DNA from: Botryococcus braunii
Taxonomy: Eukaryota > Chlorophyta > Trebouxiophyceae
Direction: 5' to 3'
Length of the DNA stretch: 55,000 nt
Assembly: GCA_002005505.1 (NCBI GenBank)
Contig: KV908367.1
Location: forward strand, 468,024 to 523,023
In this document: positions 19,801 to 29,119 of the stretch, one piece after another
Layout: every line of letters begins with the position of its first letter
Position numbering within the stretch: position 1 is the first letter of the stretch
The notes under the pieces: generated by a model
Database searches by the model: none
The model's input: the letters and a program-made list of their open reading frames with translations, nothing else
Told to the model about the DNA's origin: nothing
Position numbers and translations under genes: made by a program

Positions 19801-22233
19801 TCCCCTGAGGTGCTCCACGAAAACCACATCTCTGCTCTCCTTCCAGATACCCCCTCCCACATAGATCCGATAGGCTTTGGAGGAGGCTGAGTAACCAGTA
19901 AGCATCCCTGGCACAGTTTTAGGGGAAAACACAGAGCGCTGGACATCAGGAATGTGCACAAAGGCCAAGCAACCCCAGGTACGCAGTGGGGTTACATTTG
20001 GTTTGTAGCCAAAAAATAATTCTGATGGCGTGCGGTCCCTCCCGGTACTGGGACCCATGTTCAGTAGGGTGCATGCAGTTTCCAGGGCCTCCTTCCACAA
20101 CGTTGGACTGGCAGCTGCAAAAGCCAGAAGAGTCCTGGTACGTTCCTTGAGGGTGCGATTGGCTCTTTCAGCCGCTCCATTCTGTTGCGGGGTGTAAGGA
20201 GCTGAGGTCTCCAATTTAGTCCCCTGGGATGCACAAAATTCTTTGAACGTGGCATTCAGAAATTCAGTTCCACGGTCACACCGGACACACTTCACTTTGG
20301 TTTTCTTCTGGGTCTGCCAGTATAGAATGAGGTCCCTCACAGCAGCACTGATGGCATCTTTGGACTTCACAGGCAGGACCGCCTTTAACTGAGATGACTC
20401 ATCCAAAGCAGTCACCCAGTAACGTTCACCAGTTACTGCAGCAGGAAAAATGGGGCCCACAGTGTCAATATGTACTCTGTCAAGTGGTTCAACAGCTGGT
20501 CTACTGCTTATTCCAAATGGAGGCCGAGACGTCTTTCCCTCAATACATGCTTCACAGTAGACTGGACAATTGGAGCAGGGACATAGGGATGTATCAAGTC
20601 CCGAGACCAGGTCCTCATTGGTTAGGCGCTGCATCCATGTTTCACCTGGATGTCCCATTCTGCTATGCCAGAGGTATCGTCTGGCACAGTTGTGTGAGTT
20701 TTGGGTGGGGGTTTTGGACTTCACAGCAGCTGAAATTCTTCTGTGGTTAACACTGGGACTCAGAGCTACAACTTGATGAATATAAAATAGCCCTTTCTCT
20801 GCACTGATCCGAGACCTCCAGCTGTTTGGACCACAGACTTCAGTGAACGCTCCAACATCATCTGTGCGAAAGACTGCCCCATCCCGCAATGCTGCAGATA
20901 CTGACAGTATGTTTGAGGTTGCAGAAGGAACACACTGAACATGATGTATCCACAGGGGAACTCCCACTCGACTGAGGATGCAGACAGAGCCTGATGCTAC
21001 AATTCCTCCAGTGGCATCTGAAGTGGCCAGATGTAATGGGATGGGTTTGGCATGCACAGTTGGATTATGTAGTAGGGTCACATCATTCACCAGATGTACA
21101 GATGCTCCACTGTCCACCAGCCAGGATTGCAGAGACGAATTTCTGACAGGAGTCTTCAGGATGTTGAGGGAAATTATGTATGGCATACCTCCAGGTGGTG
21201 GAGGTGGGGGAGCTGGGGGTTGGAACCATGCCGGAAAGGCATCCAGTCCAGGGTGCGCCAGCTGGGCTGCAGGAGGGTGTGGGCCACCCATATGTGGAGG
21301 TCCCTGTGGCCACATTCCCTGCAATTGTTGGACCGCTGCCACTACGTTCCGTTGGGTCTCCTCGTCCCGCTTCCTCTTTCGACAGTCCCTCCAGTAATGC
21401 CCCTTCTTATTGCAGTAGTTGCAGATGCCCTTAGTCTCGGACTTGGCCTCAGAGACAGTTGGTTGGGCCTGCTGATGGACTGCACTGGCAGCTGGTGGGG
21501 TATTGGCTCCACTGGAGCCTTGTCCAAGAGCCAAAACCCTTGGTTGGCGAGGAGCATATTCATCAAAACCCACTGCAGCTGCTGTGTTGCGCAGAAGTCC
21601 AGCCAGCTTCTCCAGGGGTTGTGCTGCAGCAGTTGTGATCATTCCTGGCTCTTTAGCTGCATCAGGCAAGCCCTGCACAATCTGGGTTGCAACGTGTGCA
21701 TCCAGTAGAGCATGGTTGTTCCTGTCAAGGCATGCCTTCAGGTTGATCATTCTGTTGACATATTGCGAAATCGTCTCGTCATGTTTCATTCCCTGGCTCA
21801 TTTCTTGGAGCCAATCTGCATTGGCCTCGATATTATATCCACCAATAAACTTTCTGCAGATGAACTCATATGCATCATAAGCAGAGGGCAGATTAGACAG
21901 AGGTCCCAGCCATTCCTCTGGGACTGACTCATAAATCAGTAACATTGCGGCTGCGTCATGTGCTGTACCAGGCATAGCCTCCAGGATGGCAGGCAAAGAC
22001 CCTTTTGACTCATTTGCTGCCAAAAATGCATTCTTCCAAACAATAATATTTGTCCCCCGTTCCTTCAGTTTTATGTGTACCTTGACATTTGTTGGGATAA
22101 TCTTGGGCAGCTCATCTCCGCTGCCTCTTGAGGTGCTGGGAGTACACGGTTCTCTGATGGGTGTGGATGAGGCTGGTTCACTGCTTGACGTTGATGCTCC
22201 ACTAGCTGATGATCCTTTCTTCTTGGAAGTCAT
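16831..22233 (-). CDS. Copia Gag-Pol polyprotein (1800 aa)
   Basis: One uninterrupted ORF. In order it has a UBN2-type Gag (about 35-240), a CCHC zinc knuckle CNYCNKKGHYWRDC (about 269-282) and an aspartic protease with DSGASVHLV (about 372). Next come a GAG-pre-integrase HHCC domain (HSRMGHPGETW ... CEAC) and an integrase core with D of HIDTVGP (about 588), D of CDRGTEF (about 655) and E of NGAAERANRT (about 690). Last come an RT with YVDDLL (about 1473) and an RNase H with DADYGGD (about 1654) ending in ADIFTKPL. The domain order PR-IN-RT-RH is copia-type. Unusual is a ~450-residue linker between integrase and RT. It is hydrophilic and contains two Cys-containing repeats (about 1093-1124 and 1176-1206) ending RGTCAWE(S/D)DVRD. 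The start is the ATG at 22231-22233, which overlaps the leader ORF stop as ATGA. Confidence 0.97.
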   Translation of the reverse strand: MTSKKKGSSASGASTSSSEPASSTPIREPCTPSTSRGSGDELPKIIPTNVKVHIKLKERGTNIIVWKNAFLAANESKGSLPAILEAMPGTAHDAAAMLLIYESVPEEWLGPLSNLPSAYDAYEFICRKFIGGYNIEANADWLQEMSQGMKHDETISQYVNRMINLKACLDRNNHALLDAHVATQIVQGLPDAAKEPGMITTAAAQPLEKLAGLLRNTAAAVGFDEYAPRQPRVLALGQGSSGANTPPAASAVHQQAQPTVSEAKSETKGICNYCNKKGHYWRDCRKRKRDEETQRNVVAAVQQLQGMWPQGPPHMGGPHPPAAQLAHPGLDAFPAWFQPPAPPPPPPGGMPYIISLNILKTPVRNSSLQSWLVDSGASVHLVNDVTLLHNPTVHAKPIPLHLATSDATGGIVASGSVCILSRVGVPLWIHHVQCVPSATSNILSVSAALRDGAVFRTDDVGAFTEVCGPNSWRSRISAEKGLFYIHQVVALSPSVNHRRISAAVKSKTPTQNSHNCARRYLWHSRMGHPGETWMQRLTNEDLVSGLDTSLCPCSNCPVYCEACIEGKTSRPPFGISSRPAVEPLDRVHIDTVGPIFPAAVTGERYWVTALDESSQLKAVLPVKSKDAISAAVRDLILYWQTQKKTKVKCVRCDRGTEFLNATFKEFCASQGTKLETSAPYTPQQNGAAERANRTLKERTRTLLAFAAASPTLWKEALETACTLLNMGPSTGRDRTPSELFFGYKPNVTPLRTWGCLAFVHIPDVQRSVFSPKTVPGMLTGYSASSKAYRIYVGGGIWKESRDVVFVEHLRGASRVGMSVSSTQSTEFLCPEPSASDTPPVFPGTSPGTTNISLETDLDDPHSEPEYLPASSNLPTQPVTGPPSEAEPEPESRRLCDPVEMDQTLEAVQDLARGVRQDSHLRPQMERAQEVLRPTRSDCRNHQLDGLTRAQRHEQRTAAKDLLLPQEKGESREREGLTECDSLSQGPGEVQLEGDSHEGHELHVSAVRGAATCKAANGPGELSSMGGSCSVTERNVRDVTMQSSSGNPSSQSTPGRDCGGSHRSEEASYAFSAPAKHDCERETGSASLTPCKGREEEVNQEHRHCGDRPNYKCSLRGTCAWESDVRDVRSLPTVTCSRSERHVDHINQGKYADTLPYPDVACERPEESELLQACQSVSEEVNRKSGQCEGIPNYKDCPRGTCAWEDDVRDEQSNLCKAKCESKRERAMREHSTSTGEPVMCNSASVSGRVVGSGQSERKSGNSEEKHTGVRFGKIHVPSNLREAQMSPQWEYWKAAMQEEQNSLDTHEVMEYVPRPRGHKVIPVHWIFSVKMDAHGNVVRFKARLVAQGCRQIPGVDVMEVFAPTSSYGARRALLAVAAREGCEIHQVDVKTAFLNGELEEEVYVTQPPGFENGDKNIVCRLRKALYGLKQAPRAWHKTLNDKLEVMGYEVCKSDAGVYVRCSTDGGKSYVLIYVDDLLIVSKGMSEIERVKGLLKKEFTIHDLGEVKDFLGCQVMRDRDKGLITLSCIPKIDALVEKFGLDLESVGPDTPMTKDFVMSQRPAPRDGSDSIGAGSPLPPGHRYCELVGSLLYIANTTRPDIAQAVGVLSRYRISPTTAHWNEAIRVLKYLKGTRDLVLTLGGGEIELEGYVDADYGGDQDHRFSTTGFVLTVFGGAVVWGSKKQSAVATSTVEAEFMAASAVVKEANWLRGFLEEIGVLPWIVKIHCDNQGCINHLRNPVYSKHTKHIAISCHFAREAIAKGQVEFKYIQSARNVADIFTKPLVRQVFLGHRNSLGLAKFL

Positions 22234-22502
22234 AATTCCCCAGTTGTCTTATAACTCCAGTACTCGCAAGGTAGCAGCAAGATCTTACTTCTGAACCAGG
22301 TGGGTTGAGCTAACGGACAGCCAACGTGAAGGTGAAAGATGTAGTCTTTGACGATAAAGGCTCTCTCGTCAGGATTGCGGTCTCCACGTTGTCCTCCTTC
22401 TCTGATTAGTTCGTTGTATGACGGAGGTCCTGATCTCAAGCGCGCTGGAACGTTGAGGTTGGTGGTCTTCCTGGCTGTTTGCTTTGTCCGCTTCTTCGCC
22501 AT
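22230..22502 (-). CDS. Copia leader ORF with histone H3-tail-like N terminus (90 aa)
   Basis: A 90-residue ORF between the primer-binding site and gag-pol, starting at an ATG (22500-22502). It begins MAKKRTKQTARKTT. The eight residues RTKQTARK are identical to histone H3 residues 2-9 (the H3 tail reads ARTKQTARKST), and the T equivalent to H3 T11 is also kept. No histone fold follows. The rest contains a PPSY motif (PPxY type, a possible WW-domain ligand) near residues 27-30 and a hydrophobic, aromatic C-terminal half. Its TGA stop overlaps the gag-pol ATG in the sequence ATGA, an arrangement typical of termination-reinitiation. Copia elements do not normally encode a protein here. The function is unknown. 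A chromatin-binding or targeting role is inference, as is translation itself. Confidence 0.6.
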   Translation of the reverse strand: MAKKRTKQTARKTTNLNVPARLRSGPPSYNELIREGGQRGDRNPDERAFIVKDYIFHLHVGCPLAQPTWFRSKILLLPCEYWSYKTTGEL

Positions 22503-22556
22503 TCACAGTCTAGTGAGCTCCGATTTAGGCGCCACCCACTCTCAGCATCCGAGCCC

Positions 22557-22570
22557 GTGGGCCCATAACC
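22557..22570 (-). promoter_or_regulatory. Copia primer-binding site, matching the initiator tRNA-Met anticodon arm
   Basis: Directly adjoining the 5' LTR, the plus strand reads GTGGGCCCATAACC. From memory this equals the anticodon stem-loop of plant-type initiator tRNA-Met, so the minus-strand RNA would pair with an internal tRNA region rather than the 3' CCA end. Drosophila copia and yeast Ty5 use such half-tRNA primers. The match is 14 bases. Confidence 0.75.
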
Positions 22571-23257
22571 TGAAATATTCTGGGCTTGGCGTATCATGGT
22601 GGCGGCACGGAGGGTGTTAGACGATGTCCTCCTACTTGTGCGTTGTTAAGTAGGCACGGACATATACAAGTCAAGGACTGGTTAGCAACTGATTGATAGA
22701 CACCCGGAGTGCCACTATAGTTCCAACCAAGTGTTACAATATCTCTCATCTCTCCTAACAAGGTGACGCAGTTCAAACACGCCTAACCTGCTCTCACCCA
22801 GGTCGTGTTCATTACTTTGTCCGATGAGCTAAACTCAACTCTATATGTCTAACATGTTCTAACAATGTTCATCTGAGTGCTAAATCCAGGAATACAATAA
22901 GGATTAAGTCACCTGCATGGTGGCGGCACGGAGGGTGTTAGACGATGTCCTCCTACTTGTGCGTTGTTAAGTAGGCACGGACATATACAAGTCAAGGACT
23001 GGTTAGCAACTGATTGATAGACACCCGGAGTGCCACTATAGTTCCAACCAAGTGCCTTCCCTATCCGTGCTTGCCCCATATGCCTCCTTTCTACAAACGT
23101 GTCTGTAACTTGCGTTATGATAGTCTTCGTTCAAATGCATGTATTGCCTGGCAGAACTCAGGGTTCTGCCTCTCTTTCCTAATTGGTATTGTCTTCATAC
23201 GGAGACTTGCCATTATTACTCCTCTGAGGGAAAGGCATAAAATTAATTAACACAACA
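22571..23257 (-). repeat. Copia 5' LTR
   Basis: 687 bp, same length as and apparently identical to the 3' LTR. It carries the same internal 139-bp duplication (22595-22733 and 22916-23054). Followed by TSD AATAC at 23258-23262. Confidence 0.95.
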
Positions 23258-23262
23258 AATAC

Positions 23263-23804
23263 CTTAACATTCTAAGGACTATCGTCTGCAAGCGGATCCT
23301 CCAAGTTAGGGGACGAACTCTCTAGACAGCACTCACACCAGTGATGAAACAATTAGGTTGAGTCCTCAGACTAGCACTTGTCCAAACCCTAGGTCCAGTT
23401 ACCCTGCCTCGCAGTGTAACCTTCGCTTGAGGTGGCTTTCCATCAAAAGGCACAAGGCATATTGCCTAGAGCAGCAAGCTATACACACTAACTGCCACAT
23501 GGTGTATCTCATGGGTAAGATACCAAGCAAGTCATGCAGTCACGGAACTACAATTTGCAGCTACACTGCATAGCATGTGCATCACAAAATGGAGCCGGGA
23601 TAAAGAAACATAACCCATGCAAAACATAGAAGCAAGAGACATGCATGCAAGTCCCAATTCATGATTCCACCACCCTCCCAGACCCTCCCACCCTCCCTCC
23701 CTGATCCAAGCTGGCTGGCGAAGTCCAAGGGTCATCAGCCGCAAGTGGCTGGAAAAGTCCTCAAGCCGCAAGTGGCTTAATCAAGGGATGCCCGCAAGTG
23801 GGAC
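23263..23804 (-). other. E2 3' untranslated region, part adjoining pol
   Basis: Continuation of the Ty3 3' UTR after the copia insertion. No coding sequence. Homologous to 9580-10131 in E1 and includes the same 'ccgcaagtggct' motifs near the pol stop. Confidence 0.75.
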
Positions 23805-26800
23805 TTAAGAAAGGACTGGTGCAACTGCCACGTCATCGGCCAGATGGCGAACATGGGCAAGAGGCTCCCAAGTGTTCTCAGTCTCATCATAGCCTTTCCA
23901 CTTGACCAAGTACTGCCAGGACTTTCCAACTCTCCTCTTAGCCAGAATAGCCTCCACTTCATAAACGCCGCCACGCTTATCTGCATACAACGGAGGAGGT
24001 GAAGTAACAGTCATAGGTGAGGATGAAGACACATAAGGCTTCAGCTGAGAAACATAAAACACAGGATGAATATTAACAGGCTCAGGCAAAACAAGTCTAA
24101 ACGCTCTCGAACCAACTGCTGCAGCAATGAGAAAGGGCCCAAAATACTTAGCTGATAACTTTGACGAGAGCCCAGGCGCCAGCTGGTTCTTCCTGGCTGC
24201 CAGCAGCACCTGGTCCCCCACCTTGAAAGGGTGGTCTCGTCTCTTCTTATCTGCATAGGACTTCTGCCGTTGCTGTGCAGAGGCAAGGTTAGACCGGGCA
24301 CTTTTTAAGGCAGTCTGCAGCCCCTCAACCCACTCAGAAACTGCAGGGTTAGCAGAACGTGAAGGAACAGCAGAAGACAAAGGAGTAAGGGGGTGGCGCC
24401 CATGGTTCAAAAAGAAGGGTGTATGCAAGGTTGAAGCCTGGAGAGAGTTGTTATATGCAAACTCCACCATGCTGAGGTACTTGCACCAATCAGTCTGTCT
24501 CGGGCCCACAAACCCTCTTAACATGTCTTCCATAGTTCTGTTCATTCTCTCTGTCTGCCCGTCGGTCTGAGGGTGGTAAGCAGTAGCCATAGCAATGTCA
24601 GTGCCTAACAACTTAACAAAGGCCTTCCAGAAGTGACTAGTGAAACGAGGATCTCTGTCACTAACAATGGATGTAGGCATCCCAAACCTAACAAAGACCT
24701 TATCAATAAACAGTTGTGCAAGTTGAGGTGCAGTGATGGTTTTAGTGCATGCAGCCAAGACACACAACTTAGAAAACCTATCAACAAAAACCACAATGGA
24801 GTCAAACCCGCAACAGACAGGTAAATCAGTCACTAAATCAAGGGAAATGCTCTGCCAAGGTCCATCCGGAATAGGCAGTGGCTGAAGCAAACCATAAGGT
24901 ACAGCTGCAGTCCCTTTTGTGCGCTGACAGGTATCACAAGACCTGCAAAAATCCCTGACTGAAGAGCTGAGGCGTGGCCACCAAAACTCCCTGCACACTA
25001 GCTCATACATCTTGTTAATCCCAAGATGGCCAGAAAACGGTGTGGCGTGGCACTCTCTCATCACCTTCTCCCTAAGTGCTTCAGGTACATACACCTTCCC
25101 TGACTGCACAGAATAAGGTACAGAGTCCCTTAACACCAAAACACCTTCATCCACCAGCTTACTAACTGTGGGATCCGAAATACACAGCAAGGCAATTTCT
25201 TGTAAAATAGACGAGACAGAAACAGAGGAGACATGCATTACTGCCAAATCAACACGCCTAGACAAAGCATCTGCCACAACATTGTCAGTGCCCTTAACAT
25301 ATTTAATGTCAGGCATGAATCTCATGATCTCAGTAAGCCAACGTTCCTGCCTACTGGTCCTAACAGGGGCAGTCAACAAATATTTCAAAGCCTGCTGATC
25401 AGTGTGAACTGTGAATTTTGCACCCAACAGCAAATGCTTCCATTTTAATAAAGCATGCACAAGAGCAATCAACTCTCTATCATAAGGGGCCAAATTCCTC
25501 TCAGGGGGCTGGAGTTTCCTGGACTCGAAGGCGACAGGCCGTAGTCCCTCCCCTTGATCCTGCTGCAAAACAGCACCCACAGCATAGCCTGAGGCATCCA
25601 CATGTATCACAAAAGGTTTGTCCAAGTCTGGCATTAACAAACATGGAGGAGAGGAAACAAGATCTTTCAATGCATTAAAGGCATGGATTTGAGGTCCCTC
25701 CCAAGTCCAAGGCACATCCTTTTTGAGCAATTCAGTGAGAGGAAATGCAACATCTGCAAAATGATCAATAAATGTGTCATAGTACTGTGTGAGCCCCAGA
25801 AAACCCCTCAACTGTGACACATTCAAGGGAGTGGGCCAGTCCCGGATGGCTGCAACCTTCCTTGGGTCCACCATAATCCCCTGTGGTGTCAACAAGTGAC
25901 CCAAGTATTCCACCTGCTTGGACACAAACTCACATTTAGACCTTTTACAATAAAACCTATGCTCCCTAAGCACTGACAAGACGATACGTAAATGCTCCAT
26001 GTGTTCTTCCACAGACTTGGAATAAATAAGGATGTCATCCAGATAAACCAACACAAATCTATCAAGGAAGGGTGCCAAGATAGAGTTCATAACAGACTGA
26101 AATGTCGCAGGAGCATTCGTAAGACCAAAAGGCATCACTGTGAACTCATAGTGACCATATCTAGTCTTAAAAGCTGTTTTCTCTATGCTGTCCTCATGCA
26201 TCCTAATCTGATGATATCCAGAAGCAAGGTCCAACTTAGAAAATACACAACTACCATGAAGTTGTTCAAACATCTCATCTATTCTAGGCAAAGGGTGTTG
26301 ATTCCTAACTGTAATCCTATTGAGGGCCCTATAGTCTATACATAAACGCCAGCCACCATCTTTCTTTGGAACAAACAAGATGGGTGCACCAAATGGTGAG
26401 GTAGATGGGCGGATGAAGCCTCTCTCAAGTAACTCCTGCAACTGCGCACGGAGTTCAGCCAGCTGAGCTCCGGACAGTGGGTATATGCGGGAGGCTGGAG
26501 GAGTTGCGTCCGGCTCCAATCTGATATGGTGGTCTCCAGCACGAGAAGGAGGGAGGCCTTCAGGAAGTCCAGACAACACATCCTTGAACTCCTGCAAAAG
26601 CTCCTCCAACTCTGGCACGTTATATGTGTTAGTATCCTGGGAGGTATTAGTCACTGCATTCAACTGAATAAGGTACATTGAGTCACCTGACTTAACAAGT
26701 TCCTCCACTTCCATGGCAGAAACCACATACTCAGGTAGACCTGACCTCTGGCTTCCCAAAAGCACATGTGTTTTATCAGAATGAAACAAAGACACTGCAT

Positions 26801-27758
26801 TCAGCTTCCAATTAACCACTGGATTAAATTCAGTCAACCAAGGTTTCCCTAGGACAAGGTCATAGTATGCCAGTTCAGTGGGGAGACAGGTGACTCCAAA
26901 ATCCAGAGACCCCACAGATAGGTCCACTGACACACTACTGCCTACCACAGTGGTCCTTCCATCAGCAACACGTATCGTGACAGGTGAACTTATGGAAACA
27001 GTGGGCAAGGAGAGCTCCTGCACTAAGTGTTGATCCACAAAATTGGCAGATGCCCCACTGTCCAACAAAATCCTAACAGGCCTACCAGCAAGGACTCCCG
27101 CAAATTCAATGCAAGTAGAGGAAAGGTCAGGACTGTCCACAAACTGACTAGTGTTGAGCATAAAAGAGTCAAAACATGTTGCTGCCAGTGGTTTCTCCTT
27201 CACACTAAGTAACCCAGTCTGGACAAGACAACGAAATAAAGGCAAGCCTGATGAGCAGCAATGGGGCGGATCCTTAACGGTGGAAGTAATTCCCAAAGCA
27301 TTCATGACAGGGCCCGAGAGCAAGACATCATGTGATTCCTGTGCAGAAGTCCCTTCCAGCACCTGCCCACAGTCACTCTGAAGGCAAGAGAGCACAGTCA
27401 ATCTGGTACCTGGCAGTAACTGGGTGCTGAGCTGGCTGATAGCAGACACTCTATCACTACTCTGACAGAATAAAACAACATGAGAGGTCTCTGCTGGAAA
27501 TGAGGAAGAAGCGTTACTCTTACCCTGACCCTCAGGACTAGCTAGGTACCTGTCAGTGGGTAACGTCTGAAACTCCCTACAGAGACCATGCCCATCTACA
27601 TAATGAGACATGTAAGCATGACAGCAACTAGAAAAGAAGTCCTGAAGATGCCCAACGTTATACAGTACAGGGGTACCAAACTGGACTGCAGAACAAGGGA
27701 AAATCATCTCAAAAACAGGGCTCACACTGCTGACAAACAATAAAGGACGCCAATTCAA
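23805..27758 (-). CDS. E2 Pol: protease-RT-RNase H-integrase-chromodomain (intact)
   Basis: A 1317-codon open frame with the full Ty3 domain order. The protease has [11 protein letters not shown] (about residue 233) and the RT has [13 protein letters not shown] and YLDDILIYS (about 572). The RNase H has [18 protein letters not shown] (about 715). The integrase has an H-H-C-C knuckle (about 900-945), SLDLVTDLP (about 976), SDRDPRF (about 1036) and [10 protein letters not shown] (about 1068). The C-terminal chromodomain (about 1266-1312) keeps the Y, W and Y expected for the methyl-lysine cage (YEVE, VKW, KGY). The frame opens with TTG, not ATG, at 27756-27758. This overlaps the gag stop in the sequence TTGA, and the next in-frame ATG is about 17 codons in. 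Expression therefore needs a -1 frameshift, reinitiation at a non-AUG codon, or a later start. Confidence 0.95.
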   Translation of the reverse strand: MNWRPLLFVSSVSPVFEMIFPCSAVQFGTPVLYNVGHLQDFFSSCCHAYMSHYVDGHGLCREFQTLPTDRYLASPEGQGKSNASSSFPAETSHVVLFCQSSDRVSAISQLSTQLLPGTRLTVLSCLQSDCGQVLEGTSAQESHDVLLSGPVMNALGITSTVKDPPHCCSSGLPLFRCLVQTGLLSVKEKPLAATCFDSFMLNTSQFVDSPDLSSTCIEFAGVLAGRPVRILLDSGASANFVDQHLVQELSLPTVSISSPVTIRVADGRTTVVGSSVSVDLSVGSLDFGVTCLPTELAYYDLVLGKPWLTEFNPVVNWKLNAVSLFHSDKTHVLLGSQRSGLPEYVVSAMEVEELVKSGDSMYLIQLNAVTNTSQDTNTYNVPELEELLQEFKDVLSGLPEGLPPSRAGDHHIRLEPDATPPASRIYPLSGAQLAELRAQLQELLERGFIRPSTSPFGAPILFVPKKDGGWRLCIDYRALNRITVRNQHPLPRIDEMFEQLHGSCVFSKLDLASGYHQIRMHEDSIEKTAFKTRYGHYEFTVMPFGLTNAPATFQSVMNSILAPFLDRFVLVYLDDILIYSKSVEEHMEHLRIVLSVLREHRFYCKRSKCEFVSKQVEYLGHLLTPQGIMVDPRKVAAIRDWPTPLNVSQLRGFLGLTQYYDTFIDHFADVAFPLTELLKKDVPWTWEGPQIHAFNALKDLVSSPPCLLMPDLDKPFVIHVDASGYAVGAVLQQDQGEGLRPVAFESRKLQPPERNLAPYDRELIALVHALLKWKHLLLGAKFTVHTDQQALKYLLTAPVRTSRQERWLTEIMRFMPDIKYVKGTDNVVADALSRRVDLAVMHVSSVSVSSILQEIALLCISDPTVSKLVDEGVLVLRDSVPYSVQSGKVYVPEALREKVMRECHATPFSGHLGINKMYELVCREFWWPRLSSSVRDFCRSCDTCQRTKGTAAVPYGLLQPLPIPDGPWQSISLDLVTDLPVCCGFDSIVVFVDRFSKLCVLAACTKTITAPQLAQLFIDKVFVRFGMPTSIVSDRDPRFTSHFWKAFVKLLGTDIAMATAYHPQTDGQTERMNRTMEDMLRGFVGPRQTDWCKYLSMVEFAYNNSLQASTLHTPFFLNHGRHPLTPLSSAVPSRSANPAVSEWVEGLQTALKSARSNLASAQQRQKSYADKKRRDHPFKVGDQVLLAARKNQLAPGLSSKLSAKYFGPFLIAAAVGSRAFRLVLPEPVNIHPVFYVSQLKPYVSSSSPMTVTSPPPLYADKRGGVYEVEAILAKRRVGKSWQYLVKWKGYDETENTWEPLAHVRHLADDVAVAPVLS

Positions 27759-28795
27759 GTCGCTTTAGACTTGTTACGATCCTTTTTCAACTCGGGATGA
27801 AGCTGGAAGCACCGGTCGATGCTGTGCCCCACTTTCCCACAATGTGCGCAAACGTGCGCAGCTGGCTTGGCTGCACCAGAGGTCTTGGAGTCGCCTGAAC
27901 CTTTTGGGGGGTGCTGCGGCTGTTTGGAGGGGCCTGGAATATCAGATATGGTCACTGCATGTTTGAAGAGGTCTCCCAGGGTTTTAGGATACTGCAACGA
28001 GATAGGCTTCTGCAGATCTGCCCTGCAGCCCTGCAAAAACAGGTGACACAAGGTGTCTTCTGCAAAAGCACTGGGAACTTTAGCACGCAACGCATTAAAC
28101 GTAGCTATATAAGTCCTCATGTCCTGTTTGCCCTGCGAGATACTCAGCAATTGCTCCAAATACCGCTTGTGCAGCTCTACAGGCCTGAATGCCACAGTCA
28201 GAGCTGACACAAAATCACTCCACGTCCCAAAAGCTGACAAGCTACCAGAGGCAATGAGATGAAACTGCCCTGTCCACCAATCAAGTGCTTTGCCACGGAG
28301 AAACATCGACGCAACCTCTACTGCACGGGTAGAGGCCAGATCTACACCATATGCACGCAAATACATTTCACACTGCATAATCCAAGGATCCAATTTTGTT
28401 GCATCCCCTTCGAACACAGGCGGATCCGGAAACTTCAAAGAGGGCTTCCCTGAACCACTCGGAAGAACAGCTGGTGCCACAATAGCCGTTGGCGTAGGCT
28501 GCACTGCGACGACTGGAGCAGGTTGCGCTAAAGCTCGTTGAATAATTTCCGCAAATCCATCTAGGAGAGTCTGAGTCGTGGCATCAGGTGGAGCAGTCGA
28601 TGGAACACTAGATCCTGCTACAGCAGACTCCCCAGGAAGAGCACCGATGGCCACAAGATGCCTAATCATTAACGCTGGATCTACTTCTGACAGATCTACA
28701 TCCTCATCAATAGAGGGATCTACAGGGGGATCAAGGTCAACACGACTTGGGCTCTGTGCGCGGGCTCTAGACCCTGAACGAGGTCGCCGAGACAT
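27755..28795 (-). CDS. E2 Gag (346 aa)
   Basis: Structural protein of the virus-like particle. It starts at the ATG at 28793-28795. After an Arg/Ser-rich N terminus and a proline-rich segment comes a Ty3-type capsid region ([19 protein letters not shown] at about 121-139, then [11 protein letters not shown] and a retrotrans-gag helix-rich region to about residue 285). A single CCHC zinc knuckle, [14 protein letters not shown], lies at 316-329, near the C terminus. This is the only complete gag among the five Ty3 copies visible here. Confidence 0.93.
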   Translation of the reverse strand: MSRRPRSGSRARAQSPSRVDLDPPVDPSIDEDVDLSEVDPALMIRHLVAIGALPGESAVAGSSVPSTAPPDATTQTLLDGFAEIIQRALAQPAPVVAVQPTPTAIVAPAVLPSGSGKPSLKFPDPPVFEGDATKLDPWIMQCEMYLRAYGVDLASTRAVEVASMFLRGKALDWWTGQFHLIASGSLSAFGTWSDFVSALTVAFRPVELHKRYLEQLLSISQGKQDMRTYIATFNALRAKVPSAFAEDTLCHLFLQGCRADLQKPISLQYPKTLGDLFKHAVTISDIPGPSKQPQHPPKGSGDSKTSGAAKPAAHVCAHCGKVGHSIDRCFQLHPELKKDRNKSKAT

Positions 28796-28845
28796 TGCGA
28801 AGCACTAAGAAAGAAACGCACCACGAACGAACGACAAGGAATCAG

Positions 28846-28862
28846 CCTTGTCGCCGATACCA
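28846..28862 (-). promoter_or_regulatory. E2 primer-binding site
   Basis: Minus-strand TGGTATCGGCGACAAGG, starting two bases inside the 5' LTR boundary. It is followed by CTGATT and the inverted copy CCTTGTCG, so the 3' half of the site can form a hairpin. Confidence 0.75.
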
Positions 28863-28864
28863 AA

Positions 28865-29119
28865 TGTAGTATATCAGCGGAAGAGAGTTTAGGAATCAGA
28901 CAATTCGTGATGTGCACGGAAAGAGTGTTACATGAATGAGCCGCAGGTCCACCCTTAATGCCATCCAGGGTTGAATGTACAGTGTACTGCCACAGACGTG
29001 TAGTCGGGCAACCGAGCGAACTACCTGAGCGAGGTTGTACTGCGAACTCAGATCACATGGCAAGTCATAGAGCAATGCCAAGGACCATACTAGAGCATTA
29101 GACCCTAGGAAATGCTACA
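28865..29119 (-). repeat. E2 5' LTR
   Basis: 255 bp, TGTAGT...GCTACA, followed by the TSD TTCGC at 29120-29124. Confidence 0.95.

Larger units (their letters stand above)
16126..23257 (-). mobile_element. Ty1/copia retrotransposon nested in E2, intact
   Basis: 7132 bp with two 687-bp LTRs (16126-16812 and 22571-23257). They begin TGAAATATTC, end AACACAACA and appear identical. The target duplication AATAC is at 16121-16125 and 23258-23262. The uninterrupted E1 sequence 'gctcgaataccttaac' shows the empty site, which lies in the Ty3 3' UTR. Coding is on the minus strand: primer-binding site, a leader ORF, a single 1800-residue polyprotein and a polypurine tract. Nothing is broken, so this is a recent and possibly active copy. 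Confidence 0.97.
15664..29119 (-). mobile_element. Ty3/chromodomain retrotransposon E2, split by a nested copia element
   Basis: 13,456 bp in place, about 6.3 kb without the nested copia. The LTRs are 255 bp (15664-15918 and 28865-29119) and differ by one base. The 5-bp target duplication TTCGC lies at 15659-15663 and 29120-29124. Coding is on the minus strand: gag, pol, a long 3' UTR interrupted by the copia, then the polypurine tract. Both ORFs are intact, so this copy could supply proteins to defective relatives such as E1. Confidence 0.95.

Noticed and set aside
22230..22502. A histone H3 gene or pseudogene
   Set aside because: Only the first tail residues match. There is no histone fold, and the frame sits exactly between the copia primer site and gag-pol.
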